Part shown: piece after piece, positions 34,004 through 42,102 of the stretch
Layout: each line of letters starts with the position of its first letter
Numbering within the stretch: position 1 is the stretch's first letter
From: Anaerolineae bacterium
Lineage (GTDB): Bacteria; Chloroflexota; Anaerolineae; Aggregatilineales; Phototrophicaceae
Length of the DNA stretch: 58,383 bases
Assembly (NCBI GenBank): GCA_013360465.1
Contig: JABWBO010000047.1
Span: 1-58,383 of the forward strand
Direction: 5' to 3'
Program-made: the position numbers and the translations under genes
Notes under the pieces: model-generated
Database searches by the model: none
Told to the model about the DNA's origin: nothing
The model's input: only the letters and a program-made list of their open reading frames with translations

Positions 34004-34704
34004 GATGCTGCCTCTCCCAAGACTTGTCCGAGTGTCTTTTTCACCGGGATCAGGTCGCGCTTCGGATAGACACGCGCCTTTTTCCCTTCCAGTTCGATCA
34101 ACTGCTTGCGGATGTCGGACGGATGCGTTTTCGACTTGCCCGAACAGGCGTGATCGCCGAATGGCGAACCGAGCAGCATCGTCCAATCCTCCTTGAGCGT
34201 CGCTTCTGCCAATGCCGTGTCCGACACGCGTTTGACGCTGCCCCAGCAGATCGCGCCGCTGGAGAACACATTCGGCAGCGGGGCATGAAACAGCGGTTCA
34301 TCCATATCCGACGGACGCTTTTTGACCGCATACAGCCCGTACTGCGGCGCGCCGTCCGTCGTCACGCGGATGAGGATGAGCGGCGGCAGCGGGATACGCA
34401 GCGCCGCCTCTGAACCTTCCAGAAAAATGCCCGTCTTCCCCGGTGGACGGTACTCCACCACCGTCCGCTTCACGCCTTCCTGCCGGACGATCAGCGTGTT
34501 TCCATCCAGCAATCCTGTGTCAAAGCGCGTTTTGGAGGCGAGCGCTGCCGCGACGTGCGCGGCATCGACCGGGTATTCGGAGACTGCCGCGCCCTCCTGT
34601 TTACGCAGCATCACGCCGAAGCTGTAGAAACTCAGGATCAGCGACGGCTGCTCCGCCATCGCCGTCGCCAACAGGTGTCCATTCCAATCGGATGCGAGGG
34701 TCAT
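34000..34704 (-). CDS. PRTRC system protein B
   Basis: A 234-aa protein with the features I recall for PRTRC protein B: a middle VRQEGVKRTVVEYRPPGKTG segment, then LRIPLPPLILIRVTTDG, YGLYAVKKRPSDMDEPLFHA and LPNVFSSGAICWGSVKRVSD, followed by WTMLLGSPFGDHACSG. The order (P-P-L hydrophobic strand, Ala/Tyr strand, P-L-F/Y-H-A-P-L-P-N-V, C.G) is diagnostic. Function in the system is unknown; it acts with ThiF and the small proteins. The start is uncertain: ATG 34704 or ATG 34659. The first overlaps the PRTRC F gene by 104 bp, so the shorter start is possible. Confidence 0.8.
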   Translation of the reverse strand: MTLASDWNGHLLATAMAEQPSLILSFYSFGVMLRKQEGAAVSEYPVDAAHVAAALASKTRFDTGLLDGNTLIVRQEGVKRTVVEYRPPGKTGIFLEGSEAALRIPLPPLILIRVTTDGAPQYGLYAVKKRPSDMDEPLFHAPLPNVFSSGAICWGSVKRVSDTALAEATLKEDWTMLLGSPFGDHACSGKSKTHPSDIRKQLIELEGKKARVYPKRDLIPVKKTLGQVLGEAAS

Positions 34705-35491
34705 CGCCTGCTTTGCCTTTCATCGTTTTCATCTTCTGAAAAATGCGGCGTACGTTGTGTGCCAACAGATCAAATGCGGCAGGTGTGGTCTGAAGCCATT
34801 TCAAACCCGCGCTGACATCCGCCATGATGCCGTTCGCCTCTTCGATCAGTTCGATGGCGAAGGCGACATCCTCCGCCTCCCACGAGAGCGGCGGGATTTC
34901 GGACATATTTTCATAATCCAAGTCCACAACCGAATTGCCCGAACAACTAAACAGCCATGCCAGCGCCCAACCGACCTGCCGCCAGCGTTCATCCGGCTGC
35001 TTCAACAGGCTGTCCGCTACCGCACGTCCCACTTGGTACGCCGCGTCGGGAACTTCAACGGTGTACATTTCTCGTTCGGGATCGATGCCAAAGAGCGCAA
35101 GGATGGGCAGGACATCCGGGTGCTGCGCGTAGAAATCCGGGTCTTCGAGCAAAATACCTGCCGCGTCGAGTGGGATGCCGTAAGACATGCTTTCGAGATT
35201 ATCGAGGGGGATGCCACGCCGCGTGATCTCGCCACAGATGAAGCGATCGAGTACTGCTTCCGACTCGCCAGCGCGAATGCGTTCGACCGCACCGGCGTAG
35301 ATATCGGGGAATGCCCGGCGAGTGACAACCAACGCGATCCCCAAGCCGTCCTCCTCAAGCCCCATGTCGTCGGCATCGAGCGTCCACAGCGGGTCGAGCC
35401 ACGCGACGGCATTGGCAAGCAGGAGAAACGGATCATCTCGCACCACGCCCGCTAGAAAAGTGTAGGTATCGAGCAGCGGGTTCGCCTTCAT
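34601..35491 (-). CDS. PRTRC system protein F-like
   Basis: A 296-aa acidic protein. The segment LFSCSGNSVVDLDYENMSEI followed by PPLSWEAEDVAFAIELIEEA matches the pattern I recall for PRTRC protein F (CSGNS, D.D.E.M..IPPLSW, FA...I.EA). The N-terminal part (LLDTYTFLAGVVRDDPFLLL and on) is unassigned. It sits between the 87-aa gene and protein B in the typical order C-F-B-ThiF. The last 35 codons overlap the start of the B gene, which suggests coupling or a later B start. Molecular role unknown. Confidence 0.72.
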   Translation of the reverse strand: MKANPLLDTYTFLAGVVRDDPFLLLANAVAWLDPLWTLDADDMGLEEDGLGIALVVTRRAFPDIYAGAVERIRAGESEAVLDRFICGEITRRGIPLDNLESMSYGIPLDAAGILLEDPDFYAQHPDVLPILALFGIDPEREMYTVEVPDAAYQVGRAVADSLLKQPDERWRQVGWALAWLFSCSGNSVVDLDYENMSEIPPLSWEAEDVAFAIELIEEANGIMADVSAGLKWLQTTPAAFDLLAHNVRRIFQKMKTMKGKAGDDPRIRLEWTPVGDGDGGAAVADPEFLQLRRDAA

Positions 35492-35751
35492 AAGCCGTAC
35501 TCCAACACGGGCTGAGTTAGCAGCGGGATCGGCGCGAGATTTGCCAGCGCCTCACCCATCCGGCGGGCGCGTTCGGTATAGGCGGTGATTTCGGTGATGG
35601 CTTCTACCATCGTCGCGCGTGGGATGTCTGCCGGAAAGAATCCATCCGCTGGACGACGCTCCCGGAGGATCGCCATCCCTTTCAGTTCGAGCGGCGGAAG
35701 CGCCAGCAGGCAGTCGCGCAGGTCTTCGACTGTCCAAATGGCGAGGGTCAT
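35488..35751 (-). CDS. Small unknown protein in the PRTRC block
   Basis: An 87-aa protein, MTLAIWTVEDLRDCLLALPP then LELKGMAILRERRPADGFFP, helical with short strands. It overlaps the F gene by 4 bp (ATGA at 35488-35491) and starts 5 bp after protein C, so it is in the operon. It is not one of the PRTRC proteins I recognise; in particular it lacks the JAB metalloprotease residues of PRTRC A. Function unknown. Confidence 0.55.
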   Translation of the reverse strand: MTLAIWTVEDLRDCLLALPPLELKGMAILRERRPADGFFPADIPRATMVEAITEITAYTERARRMGEALANLAPIPLLTQPVLEYGL

Positions 35752-35756
35752 GGGAT

Positions 35757-35975
35757 TTATCCCTTGCGCCCGGGTTGGCTGATGTACTCCAAGAGCTGCG
35801 TGCCATCCTCCAGTGTGGTTTCGCGGAGGGTCGCGTGCGTGATTTCGGGATAGCTGATCTTCAGCAGCGTGCGAATCTGCTCCGGGTCGAGCGCCATCAT
35901 CGATGCATCAGCGACGATCCGGGTCGCGCCGATCTTGAATACGCGGGACGGTTGGGTCGGGTTCTGGTCGGTCAT
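35757..35975 (-). CDS. PRTRC system protein C
   Basis: A 72-aa protein: RVFKIGATRIVADASMMALD, then PEQIRTLLKISYPEITHATL and a C-terminal strand LEDGTQLLEYISQPGRKG. The features that mark PRTRC protein C are a start RVF(K/R) with short strands, the P.M.P..[IV]R......YPE[IL]..A..... helix segment and a basic, glycine-containing tail. The C-terminal GRKG resembles a ubiquitin-like end, which could be the substrate of the ThiF-type enzyme, but that is inference. It starts the block, 45 bp from the divergent gene at 36021. Confidence 0.8.
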   Translation of the reverse strand: MTDQNPTQPSRVFKIGATRIVADASMMALDPEQIRTLLKISYPEITHATLRETTLEDGTQLLEYISQPGRKG

Positions 35976-36020
35976 GATCTATACTCCTGATAGATAAACT
36001 TCTGGCTACTTGGGGATAAC

Positions 36021-36755
36021 ATGGCGGAACTGAGCGAGATCGATCCACTATTCCTTTCGCAGTACATCAATGGATTCTTCGGGTATGGGAACTACGGCGG
36101 ACGCTGGTGGTTCGTCGGCATGGAGGAGGGAGGTGGCAAAACCATTCATGAAATCCAACGTCGCCTTTCGATTTGGAGCGACCGGGGCAAGCATGAGCTT
36201 GAGGATGTTGCTGCCTATCACCTCCAATTAGGTGAACAGCAGTTGTTTACCGATCCGGTGAAATCGCAGCCAACATGGAACAAGTTGATTCGAATTGCCC
36301 TAAGTGCCAGTGGCGTGCCGTTCGATCTGGAAGTGGTCAAGGCATATCAGCGGGATCGCTTTGGAAGATGGAATGGGGACACCTGCTTGATGGAACTCCT
36401 GCCGCTGCCCTCGCGTTCCACCGGAGATTGGCTCTACAGCAACCTGTCGGCAGTTCCTCACCTGACCACGCGAGAAGTGTATCGGGAGAAATATGCGGCG
36501 AAGCGGCTGGCTCACATCCGCCAGCAGATCGCGGAACACCGTCCCGCTGCTGTTGTGTTCTACACCGTGAATACTTGGTACAAGCAGTGGTGGGAGCAGA
36601 TCGCGGGGCGGTCGTTTGCAACAGGCGAAATTGACGGACAGCCGTATCACACGACCGCCGATGCCCATACGCGGTATTTCATCGTCAAGCATCCGGTGAG
36701 TCACGGCGTGTCAGTCGAGTACTTCCATCACATCGGGCAACGCCTCCGCATCTGA
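36021..36755 (+). CDS. Unknown 244-aa protein, possibly uracil-DNA-glycosylase fold
   Basis: The gene is divergent from PRTRC C, unlike all its neighbours. It opens LSQYINGFFGYGNYGGRWWF then VGMEEGGG, which resembles the start of UDG-superfamily motif A (GMEPGG-like). NGDTCLMELLPLPSR and PAAVVFYTVNTWYKQWW follow. The last segment YFIVKHPVSHGVSVEYFHHI has histidines where UDGs carry motif B. The resemblance is weak and the active-site residues could not be matched with certainty. It converges with the 196-aa gene, overlapping it by 45 bp. Probably an independently acquired gene. Confidence 0.4.
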   Translation: MAELSEIDPLFLSQYINGFFGYGNYGGRWWFVGMEEGGGKTIHEIQRRLSIWSDRGKHELEDVAAYHLQLGEQQLFTDPVKSQPTWNKLIRIALSASGVPFDLEVVKAYQRDRFGRWNGDTCLMELLPLPSRSTGDWLYSNLSAVPHLTTREVYREKYAAKRLAHIRQQIAEHRPAAVVFYTVNTWYKQWWEQIAGRSFATGEIDGQPYHTTADAHTRYFIVKHPVSHGVSVEYFHHIGQRLRI

Positions 36756-37301
36756 GGCAGACGCATCACCTACTCGTACAAAATCCGTCAGCGCGAACAG
36801 CGACAGATCACGCTCGGTCAGGTGCTTCATCTTCTTCGCCAGCGCATACACGTCATCGATACGGATGGGACTGTCGCCATCCCATAGCTTGCCGTCGATC
36901 AGCTTCCCAGCGATCATCACGGCTTGGCGATAGGCTGCGGCATCGGTTTCGCCGCCCGTGATCTTAAGATGGCTGATCTTGACTGCCTTATTCCCTTTCT
37001 TGAGCGGAATATCGACGGTCGGTTCGCTCGGCGGCGCTGGCTGTTCTGCCTGCTTGCGCGACTGCGGTTTGGGCGGAGTCTGATCGGGGATGATGGGCGG
37101 ATCGGCTTCGACGGCGGCGAAGGCGATGAGCGCATCGGCGATGACTTCGGTCAGGTCAGCGATGCGCTCGTAGGTGAACTGATGCACACGGGCGAGGTCA
37201 CCGCGCTGCACCAGCAAGGTGCCGGACTTGCTTTCGCTGTCTGCTTCGGGCAGGGTCAGCGTGAGCACGGTCGGCTTGGGCGTGGACGATTTCGAACTCA
37301 T
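36711..37301 (-). CDS. Unknown 196-aa protein at the position of PRTRC E
   Basis: ATG 37301 has AAAGGA upstream. The N-terminal about 60 residues (VLTLTLPEADSESKSGTLLV then QRGDLARVHQFTYERIADLT) resemble the short strand-rich start of PRTRC E. A Pro/Gln/Lys-rich linker (about residues 70-95) joins it to a C-terminal half containing NKAVKISHLKITGGETDAAA and IRIDDVYALAKKMKHLTERD. The C-terminal half has no family match. The position near protein C suggests E, but I could not confirm it by motif. Confidence 0.4.
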   Translation of the reverse strand: MSSKSSTPKPTVLTLTLPEADSESKSGTLLVQRGDLARVHQFTYERIADLTEVIADALIAFAAVEADPPIIPDQTPPKPQSRKQAEQPAPPSEPTVDIPLKKGNKAVKISHLKITGGETDAAAYRQAVMIAGKLIDGKLWDGDSPIRIDDVYALAKKMKHLTERDLSLFALTDFVRVGDASASDAEALPDVMEVLD

Positions 37302-37326
37302 GGAACAATCCTTTCTCTCACAGAAC

Positions 37327-38226
37327 TTAGGAAATACCGAGGGTCGGACACAGGTCTTTGAGCAGCAGCGTGCCGCAGACGTGGCAATAGCCGTATCCGG
37401 TTTTGGTATTGAAGCCGAACGAAGGATGGCGGTCGGCGTGCTTATGGCGCTCCGGGAACGGGCACGCGCCGTTCAGCCAATCGCCGCGTGGTTTGCACCC
37501 GGACGCAAGCAGTGCATCGGCGACACACGAGATCGTGTCGGCATTGAGCGCGCTCGGTGTACGAGCGGCAGGAGTGATTGCTGTTGATGATCGGTGAACC
37601 GATGGGCGATCTGACCGCAGATATGCCTTGAACCTATCCAATGCATACCGGTGATCGTGAAGTTCCAGTACCCGGCAGAGGGCATTGCCACGCATCGGCT
37701 TGCTGTTATGGCTGAGGGGAACACGTAGACTTTGTGCGACGCTGAGGTGGTCACCATGCAGCGCAACTGCCAAGCCACGCAGCAGATCACGCGCGGTTCG
37801 CAGATCGGCAGTTGGTTCATCGAGCCACCAGTAGGCATGATATCCACCGCCGCTGGCGACGATGCATGATGGGGATGGATCGGCGCGTTGCAATCGGATG
37901 AAGGCTTCCGTCGAGGGATCATCGACATCGACGAACAATGCCGGGAGCGCGACGACATCTGCTGCACCACCGCGCTGCCAGCGATTCAGCCCCGAACGAC
38001 GCAATCCAACCGCGAAGTACACGCCCCAACCGAGCGCATTCGCCCGTTCAAGGTCTGTCAGCGCATCGCGTAATGCAGTCGTATCATGCAGTGGAATGTG
38101 ACGAGAGGGTGTGGAGTGCTTGCCGTCTGGATGAATGGCGGTGAACGTGAGGTGGGCATCAGCGTTCCCTGTGCAGCGGGCGAATAGCGCGTCGAAGAAG
38201 ACTTGACGCTGATCCATGTCGTGCAT
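37327..38226 (-). CDS. Archaeo-eukaryotic-type (RepB/PriCT-like) primase with zinc finger
   Basis: A 299-aa protein from ATG 38226; ATG 38217 is also possible. FVDVDD at 98-103 is the metal-binding acidic pair of archaeo-eukaryotic primases, and SGGGYHAYWWLDEP at 125-138 is the matching GGGxH strand. RVPLSHNSK near 168 is the third basic motif. The C-terminal end has a CHC2-like zinc site (C255, H261, C281, C284: ACPFPERHKHADRHPSF and YGYCHVCG). The protein would prime replication of the plasmid or the incoming strand. It begins about 5 bp after the large methyltransferase-helicase gene, so they are likely co-transcribed. Confidence 0.72.
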   Translation of the reverse strand: MHDMDQRQVFFDALFARCTGNADAHLTFTAIHPDGKHSTPSRHIPLHDTTALRDALTDLERANALGWGVYFAVGLRRSGLNRWQRGGAADVVALPALFVDVDDPSTEAFIRLQRADPSPSCIVASGGGYHAYWWLDEPTADLRTARDLLRGLAVALHGDHLSVAQSLRVPLSHNSKPMRGNALCRVLELHDHRYALDRFKAYLRSDRPSVHRSSTAITPAARTPSALNADTISCVADALLASGCKPRGDWLNGACPFPERHKHADRHPSFGFNTKTGYGYCHVCGTLLLKDLCPTLGIS

Positions 38227-38230
38227 GGCA

Positions 38231-41200
38231 TCAGAAGAGCGCCATTTGCTGAGTGAAGGCTTCGTCGGGGACGGTTTCATGTCGGGGAAACACCAGCGGT
38301 TCACGCACGGGTTTGCGCTCCCGTTTCGGCGCTGCCGTCGCACGAGTTGGTATGATGAGGTGCAGTGCAGGCGTGGAGTCGGGCTGATCGCTCGCCAAAG
38401 CGACGAGTTTCCCCGCGACTTCCCGCTCAAAGCCCGGAAAGACGATGCGCTGTTCGCTCAACCATGCCGCGATCTCGTCTGCTGTCCCACCATCGAGCAG
38501 CGTCAGCAGTTCCCCACGTCGTTGTGTCCACAGCGTTTCGTCGGTGATGATGTGAACCATCTCCAGATACGTCGTAATCGCTTCGACCGGACGTAACGCG
38601 CCGTCAGCCGTTCGCTGTTCGACAATCTCAATCGGCGTGATCGTCGCGCCCATCTCCAGCGCAGCAGCGATGAGCGCATCGGGTTCATCAGCGACCATAT
38701 CTTCGGCGGCGAGGGTTACTTCCTCGACGTTCCAGTACGCCGCGTCTTCCTGATCGATCTCACCCGTTTTTGCTTCCGCCTTGAATAACTCAGTCGGATC
38801 GAGCAGCGTCTCGTCGCGCCCAATAGCTTCAAGCAATGCCTCCTCGAAACCCGATTCCCCTTCAGTGAGCGCATCCAGTCCGGTCAAGCCAATATCGCCG
38901 GTGAGCAGTTTCGCGGCACGCTGTTTGCGGCTCATGAGCTGAACGGCGGTCTGTTCCATCGTCCCTTCAGCGAACAGGTAGTACACCTTGCAGTGTGCGT
39001 GGGTCTGGTTGAGGCGGTACGAGCGGGCTGCTGCCTGCATCATCGTCGATAGGTTGAACACGATCTCGAAGAAAATCAGCGTCGGGAAGTGGATGAGGTC
39101 GAGACCCGTTTTGACCAACTCAGGATTGCACAGCACCACGTTTGTGCCTTTAGCAATCTCACGTTCGATGACCGCCTCGCGTCGCTCGGCATCGACCGTG
39201 TTGGCAAGAATGAAGGTTTGTGCCAGCGGGATATGCTCGCGGAGCAGTTTCTCCAGCCGAGGCTGTATATCGCGCGTGGCCGTCTGACGGAAGTAGATCA
39301 CGCAGGGACGATCCGCCGCGAGTTCGTCGCGCACGAGGTCGATGAGTGCCTGTTCTTTGGCGAAGATGCGGTCTTCACCGTAGGACGGGATCGACGCGAC
39401 GGTGTACGGCTCTTTCGCGCCGGTGACCGGATGCTTGAGATTGTGAATGACTTCATAGGGGCGAAACGGCGCATTCACCCAGCCCATCGACCATTGAAGA
39501 TATGACCCGCGAAACGTGGTGTCGCCCTCCCATCGGCGCTGGATCAGGTAATCCTTGAGGCGCTGGCGGGTGCGGTCATATTCGGCGTACACATCGGCAT
39601 CGAGTTCAACTGGGAGCGCGATCTCCTCATACTGTGGGAGCGCCTTACCGAGATCGCCGAGGCTGAAAAAGATTGCGTGATCCAGCACTTCAGTCACCAG
39701 CAGCGGCGAAATTCCGGGAGCCTCCTCGTAAGGTCGTTCGTACGTCGATGTTCCCGTGTATGCGCCCGTATCGCGGTCATACGAGGGGCGTTCTTCGACA
39801 ACCTGTTCCCTCACGCCCATATCGGCAACCCACCGTGATTCGGCGCGTCCGCGTTGATTGGTGCTCTCGCTGACGACTTCCTGAAATGTGCGTGTGCCGC
39901 GCTGCTTGCGTGCATACCGTTTGCCACCGCCCCAGTTGTAGCGTTCGCGCACACGCGGATTCAGCGCATACTCAAGGTTAAAGATCGACGAGGCGCGTCC
40001 GTTGAACGGTGTGCCGGTCATCGCCAAGACCTTTTTCGCTAAACCTGCCATGCGTGAAAATGCCTCGCCGTTGCCGGTGTCGCCATGCTGCGCTTCATGC
40101 ACCTCATCCCAGATGAGCAGATACACGCGATCCGGGAACATGCGCTTGAGGTATTCATCAAGGCGGTAGCGCGGGTTTTTGGTCGCGTATTTCTCGCCGG
40201 GTTTCGGCTGCGAACCGCGATCTCGGCTTTCGCGCCAGAGTGGTGCATTGCAAACCGCACATGACCGTTTGCCGCCTTCCAGCCACGACAGCGATGCGGG
40301 TGCGCTCACCCCCTTCTTCTCCTGCATGACGGTGTTTCCGCAGTGTGGACATTTCGGTACACGCTCCCGCCGGATACGCTGGTTGGGCAAATACCCATCC
40401 GGGACGGGCGCACCGTGCCGCCAGAGCGCAACCGCTTCCGTCCGCCAGACAACCGATGGTTCCCACGCACAGCCGAGCTTGGTCAGATCACGCTTGATCA
40501 GACCGATCTTCGGCACATGCGCGGGCAAGGTTTCGGCGCGCTGGAGGAATGACTTGACCGATTCATGGCGATCCAGCCGTTCAATGACTGCTTTCGGCGC
40601 AATGCTGGCGAGTTCCCGTTTCCACTTCTCGATCAGGTGCGGCGGCGCGACGATCAGTACCACCTGATCCGGGCGCATGTCGTTCGCCATAGCCTTCACA
40701 ATGCCGGACGCGATGCTGACAGCGGCTGACCCGCCCATCAGCGTCTTTCCCGTACCCATCGAACCAATGAGCACGATGCTGTTGCGCGATTGGAAACCGC
40801 GTGCGACTGCGCCAACCACATGTTTCTGCGCGGTGTACATCGGGTATTTGCCCTTGAGTCGGATGCGATCCAGCCAGTGACCAATTCCCGCGAAGTCGAA
40901 GCGGTACATCGGTTTGAACTTCGCATTCAAATATCCGGCTAAGGCTCGCTTGTTGGCGGTGATGAAACCGAGCAGCGCTTCATCGCCTTCCATCTCAACC
41001 GTCGTGCCGTCCCCGCTCAAGAGCGAGAGCGTGGTCGAGGGCTTCAGGCGGAGCGTCGTTTTCTTAACCTGCCGTTCCGGGTCGTTCGGATCGGCTTCGA
41101 CCTCGACACGGGCGATTTGCTCGACATGGCGCGTCTTGCCGCGCAAGGCGACCCGTCCGTATTCTGTCGTCTCGATGACCGCGCCATCCGCTACACCTGC

Positions 41201-42034
41201 CGCCAACACCAGTGCGAGGTGTCCCGGACGCGGCGCGACGACGGGTTCGATTTCGGTGGGCAGCGGTGGGACTTCTAGGAGCGATTGAAACCCGCCCGTC
41301 TTCCACGCACCCTGCTCCTCGATCAGCTTCAGCCCGGCGGTTTCATCGAGCATATCCGGCGCGAACACAAATCGCTGAATTGGGCGCGGTGCGGGCAAAC
41401 GGTAGAGCGGCTCCGCTTGGACGGTGAGCGGCAGCGGATTATCACGGTCGCGGATAATCTGTTCATACAAGGCGGTTGGGTCGAGCGGCACGCCCTTGAT
41501 CGCGGTAACGACCATTTGGTCGTACTCACCGAGATGCTTCCCCGGCAGCGCCCACACTTCAACACGGCTGCTGTGCTTGGCGAAAAATGCCGCCGCTTCG
41601 CTGGTGATGTGCTGGCGGTAGATGCACCACAACGCCAGCCCGCCGTCCTGCACCCACTTCCACGCATGACGCAGATAGCGGAACTCGACCCGCTTGCTAC
41701 CCGACGCGCCCGCATCGTGGTCATAGGGCGGGTTAAGCCACGCCGCACCGAAAGCGTTATTGGAAGCAACCAACCGCTCCACATCGCAGCGCACCGCCTG
41801 CGTCGCGCCGAAACGGGCGATACACGCCGCGGCCCGCTCCCCGTCGAGTTCGTTGGCGTAGGGCGTGACATTCCATGCCTTCGCCGCCGCTTCGAGGAAA
41901 GCACCTTCCCCGGCAAACGGATCGAGCAACCGCACGGCAGGTGTCGCGGGCGTGACTAACGAAAGGAGCGCCGGATAGTGACGCTCCTCTAAAGGGAAAA
42001 ATCCCATGACTGCACGGTTTGATAGACGAGACAT
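38231..42034 (-). CDS. DNA adenine methyltransferase-like domain fused to zinc-ribbon SF2 helicase (1267 aa)
   Basis: The N-terminal 180 residues have methyltransferase motif I DPFAGEG at 38-44 and motif IV NPPYD at 101-105, with Asp following the usual NPPY of N6-adenine enzymes. The helicase core has GSMGTGKT at 424-431, a zinc ribbon formed by C562/C565 and C592/C595 (CPHCG and CAVC), DEVHE at 643-647 and MTGTPFNGR near 672. C-terminal motifs are CNPELVKTGLDLIHFPTLIF and AARSYRLNQTH. Fusion of a small methylase to an SF2 helicase is known for plasmid and phage proteins. It may protect the plasmid from restriction or mark replication. The RBS is GGAG, 7 bp upstream. Confidence 0.75.
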   Translation of the reverse strand: MSRLSNRAVMGFFPLEERHYPALLSLVTPATPAVRLLDPFAGEGAFLEAAAKAWNVTPYANELDGERAAACIARFGATQAVRCDVERLVASNNAFGAAWLNPPYDHDAGASGSKRVEFRYLRHAWKWVQDGGLALWCIYRQHITSEAAAFFAKHSSRVEVWALPGKHLGEYDQMVVTAIKGVPLDPTALYEQIIRDRDNPLPLTVQAEPLYRLPAPRPIQRFVFAPDMLDETAGLKLIEEQGAWKTGGFQSLLEVPPLPTEIEPVVAPRPGHLALVLAAGVADGAVIETTEYGRVALRGKTRHVEQIARVEVEADPNDPERQVKKTTLRLKPSTTLSLLSGDGTTVEMEGDEALLGFITANKRALAGYLNAKFKPMYRFDFAGIGHWLDRIRLKGKYPMYTAQKHVVGAVARGFQSRNSIVLIGSMGTGKTLMGGSAAVSIASGIVKAMANDMRPDQVVLIVAPPHLIEKWKRELASIAPKAVIERLDRHESVKSFLQRAETLPAHVPKIGLIKRDLTKLGCAWEPSVVWRTEAVALWRHGAPVPDGYLPNQRIRRERVPKCPHCGNTVMQEKKGVSAPASLSWLEGGKRSCAVCNAPLWRESRDRGSQPKPGEKYATKNPRYRLDEYLKRMFPDRVYLLIWDEVHEAQHGDTGNGEAFSRMAGLAKKVLAMTGTPFNGRASSIFNLEYALNPRVRERYNWGGGKRYARKQRGTRTFQEVVSESTNQRGRAESRWVADMGVREQVVEERPSYDRDTGAYTGTSTYERPYEEAPGISPLLVTEVLDHAIFFSLGDLGKALPQYEEIALPVELDADVYAEYDRTRQRLKDYLIQRRWEGDTTFRGSYLQWSMGWVNAPFRPYEVIHNLKHPVTGAKEPYTVASIPSYGEDRIFAKEQALIDLVRDELAADRPCVIYFRQTATRDIQPRLEKLLREHIPLAQTFILANTVDAERREAVIEREIAKGTNVVLCNPELVKTGLDLIHFPTLIFFEIVFNLSTMMQAAARSYRLNQTHAHCKVYYLFAEGTMEQTAVQLMSRKQRAAKLLTGDIGLTGLDALTEGESGFEEALLEAIGRDETLLDPTELFKAEAKTGEIDQEDAAYWNVEEVTLAAEDMVADEPDALIAAALEMGATITPIEIVEQRTADGALRPVEAITTYLEMVHIITDETLWTQRRGELLTLLDGGTADEIAAWLSEQRIVFPGFEREVAGKLVALASDQPDSTPALHLIIPTRATAAPKRERKPVREPLVFPRHETVPDEAFTQQMALF

Positions 42035-42051
42035 CGCAGCGCTCCAAACGC

Positions 42052-42075
42052 AAAAGCCCCGTCTTGCGCGGGGCT
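42052..42075 (-). terminator. Intrinsic terminator
   Basis: Stem AGCCCCG (42055-42061) / CGGGGCT (42069-42075) with a 7-nt loop. On the - strand it is followed by TTTT (AAAA at 42052-42055 on +). It lies 28 bp after the 720-aa gene and 18 bp before the start of the helicase gene, so it could attenuate transcription between them. Confidence 0.6.
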
Positions 42076-42102
42076 GCTGATTTTGATTGTTTCCATTTCA
42101 GA

